Made by a program: the position numbers and the translations under genes. A stretch of 64,000 nt of DNA from an uncultured Oscillospiraceae bacterium. GTDB lineage: Bacteria > Bacillota > Clostridia > Oscillospirales > Oscillospiraceae. The notes beneath the pieces are model-generated. The model ran no database searches. It had not been told where the DNA came from and saw only the letters and a list, made by a program, of their open reading frames with translations. The DNA lies in NCBI GenBank assembly GCA_949935795.1, contig CATLFX010000009.1, positions 1-64,000 on the forward strand. Direction: 5' to 3'. Positions 62,628-64,000 of this stretch are shown here, piece by piece (the stretch's first letter is position 1; the number at the start of each line of letters is the position of its first letter).

Positions 62628-62915
62628 ATGAACATCGACACTGAGATGGTAGACTATATCGCCGAGCTGTCCCGGCTGGAGCTCCAGACCGGCGAAAAGC
62701 AGGCCATGACCGCTCAATTGGAGCAGATCATCGCCTATATGAATGTGCTGAATAAGCTGGACACCACCGGCGTAGAGCCCATGAGCCACGTATTCCCGGT
62801 GAAGAACGTCCTGCGGGAGGACGAGGTGGTCCCCTCCCAGGACCGGGCCGAGCTGCTGGCCGGGGCCCCTGTGCCCGACGAGGAGGCGTTCCTGGTCCCC
62901 AAGGCCGTAGACTGA
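62628..62915 (+). CDS. gatC: Asp-tRNA(Asn)/Glu-tRNA(Gln) amidotransferase subunit GatC
   Basis: 95 residues. MVDYIAELSRLELQTGEKQAMTAQLEQIIAYMNVLNKLDTTGVEPMSHVFPVKNVLREDEVVPS matches the full GatC helix pattern. It stabilises GatA in the GatCAB amidotransferase. It starts behind aaggagagattctt. A repeat A palindrome begins right after its stop. Confidence 0.94.
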   Translation: MNIDTEMVDYIAELSRLELQTGEKQAMTAQLEQIIAYMNVLNKLDTTGVEPMSHVFPVKNVLREDEVVPSQDRAELLAGAPVPDEEAFLVPKAVD

Positions 62916-62958
62916 CTTACTTTTTCTTGAAAGAAAAAGTAAGCAAAAAGAACTTTTG
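62916..62958 (+). repeat. Intact repeat A end after gatC
   Basis: Palindrome ttactttttcttgaaag...aaaaagtaa followed by gcaaaaagaacttttggttcg. It is the intact reference for the interrupted copy at 62370 and could attenuate transcription into gatA. Confidence 0.75.
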
Positions 62959-63045
62959 GTTCGCTGACACACCGGGCGGGTGACGATGCCGTCCCACCCG
63001 GCCACCAGACGCGTTCTTAATTGAAAGGACAAAATGGGAGAATGT

Positions 63046-64000
63046 ATGATGAAACTGACTGAATTGACCGCCCTGGAGCTGGGCGCGGCCATCAAAAAAG
63101 GCGAGGTATCTATTAAGGAGGCCGTCCAGGCGGCGCTTGACGCTGTGGCGGTTCGGGATAAGGAGCTGAACGCCTTTATCACCGTCACCGGGGAACAGGC
63201 GCTGGACCAGGCGGAACAATTACAGGCCGGTGTGAAGGACGCCGCAAGCCCCCTCTACGGCGTGCCCATGGCCATCAAGGACAACATTTGCACCAGGGGG
63301 GTCAAAACCTCCTGCGCGTCCAAAATCCTGGGGGATTTCGCGCCCCCCTATGACGCCACTGTCACCACGAAGCTGGCGGACGCGGGGGCCGTCTCCCTGG
63401 GCAAGCTGAACATGGACGAGTTCGCCATGGGGTCCACGTCGGAAACCTCCTTTTACGGCCCGGTGAAAAATCCCTGGGATCTGGAGCGGGTCCCAGGCGG
63501 GTCCTCCGGCGGCGCGGCGGCGGCTGTGGCGGCGGGGATGGGCTGGTACGCCGTCGGGTCCGACACCGGCGGGTCCATCCGCCAGCCCGCGTCTTATTGC
63601 GGCGTCACGGGCATGAAGCCCACCTACGGTACCGTGTCCCGGTACGGGCTCATCGCCTACGCCTCGTCGCTGGACCAGATCGGCCCGCTGTGCCGGGACG
63701 CGGCGGACTGCGCCGCCATACTGGACGTGCTCCAGGGCAGGGACCCCAGGGACGGCACCAGCCTGGACGGGCAGTATGGCAACCTGCTCGGCGGCCTGAC
63801 TGGGGATGTGCGGGGGCTGAGAATCGGCCTGCCCGTGGACTGCTACGGGGACGGCCAGGACGGCGAGGTCAAAACCGCCGTCCTGGCTGTGGCCGATGTG
63901 CTGAAAGCCCGCGGGGCGGAGGTGGTGGAGCTGTCCTTCCCCGTGATGGAGTACGTGGTCCCCACTTACTATATCATCGCCGCCGCGGAGGCGTCCTCCA
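63046..64000 (+). CDS. gatA: Amidotransferase subunit GatA (cut by window end)
   Basis: The first 318 residues of the glutaminase/amidase subunit. The amidase signature is complete: catalytic Lys in PMAIKDNI, GGSSGGAAAAVAAG with the cis-Ser and GSDTGGSIRQPASYCG with the nucleophile Ser. It releases ammonia from Gln or Asn for GatB. The start is ATG 63046 (site gggag) with an alternative ATG at 63049. The C-terminal part and gatB should follow outside the window. Confidence 0.95.
   Translation, partial: MMKLTELTALELGAAIKKGEVSIKEAVQAALDAVAVRDKELNAFITVTGEQALDQAEQLQAGVKDAASPLYGVPMAIKDNICTRGVKTSCASKILGDFAPPYDATVTTKLADAGAVSLGKLNMDEFAMGSTSETSFYGPVKNPWDLERVPGGSSGGAAAAVAAGMGWYAVGSDTGGSIRQPASYCGVTGMKPTYGTVSRYGLIAYASSLDQIGPLCRDAADCAAILDVLQGRDPRDGTSLDGQYGNLLGGLTGDVRGLRIGLPVDCYGDGQDGEVKTAVLAVADVLKARGAEVVELSFPVMEYVVPTYYIIAAAEASS

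Overview
The window looks like chromosomal DNA of a gut anaerobe of the class Clostridia, most likely family Oscillospiraceae (Flavonifractor/Lawsonibacter/Intestinimonas-like). This rests on high-GC, C/G-ending codons in most genes, large SLH-domain S-layer-type proteins, a CIRCE-controlled hrcA-grpE-dnaK-dnaJ operon, a T-box leader, an archaeal-type AspRS next to gatC/gatA, and TTG/GTG starts after strong Shine-Dalgarno sites. The species is inferred, not demonstrated.

Region 1 (1-8300) is accessory. It holds a MobV relaxase with a pMV158-like oriT upstream, two small element-associated proteins and a two-component system facing away from a redox operon. That operon encodes a tiny CXXC protein, a NapH-like membrane Fe-S protein, a TlpA-type thioredoxin lipoprotein and an MsrA-MsrB lipoprotein, which together suggest repair of oxidised methionine outside the membrane. 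A tnpV-like gene closes the region. Region 2 (8330-18080) is a mirror-image duplication: two divergent S-layer-like genes (1273 and 1351 aa), each ending at a near-identical terminator that it shares with a convergent small fibre-like gene. Both small genes have the same double-hairpin leader. Beyond it (18048-18381) lie two tandem transcription units with consensus promoters, antisense to short peptide frames ending RHSAK. This resembles a type I toxin-antitoxin locus.

Region 3 (18535-33504) is a cobalamin operon behind a cobalamin riboswitch and terminator. Its gene order is cbiD, cbiL, cbiF, cbiH, cbiJ, cbiET, cbiA, cobT, cobU, cobS, a short cobU-like gene, cobC, cbiB, cobD, cbiP, cbiC, cobA, mostly with overlapping ends. 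cbiG and a cobaltochelatase are not present. A polar amino-acid ABC transporter (33693-35950) follows.

Region 4 (36000-50300) is mainly housekeeping: pcrA, a HAD hydrolase, comEC, holA, rnmV, rpiB, a PHP phosphatase and a PMT-family glycosyltransferase. It also contains an AT-rich secreted orphan and a decayed gene. Region 5 (50490-64000) has the heat-shock operon, an MBOAT/DHHW acylation pair, an OB-fold protein, a family 4 uracil-DNA glycosylase, and a T-box-controlled aspS-gatC-gatA operon that runs off the end.

Three families of short intergenic repeats (A, B and C in the entries) are scattered through regions 2, 4 and 5. One C copy sits cleanly inside an A copy, another supplies the grpE stop codon, and an A copy supplies the last codons of the OB-fold gene.
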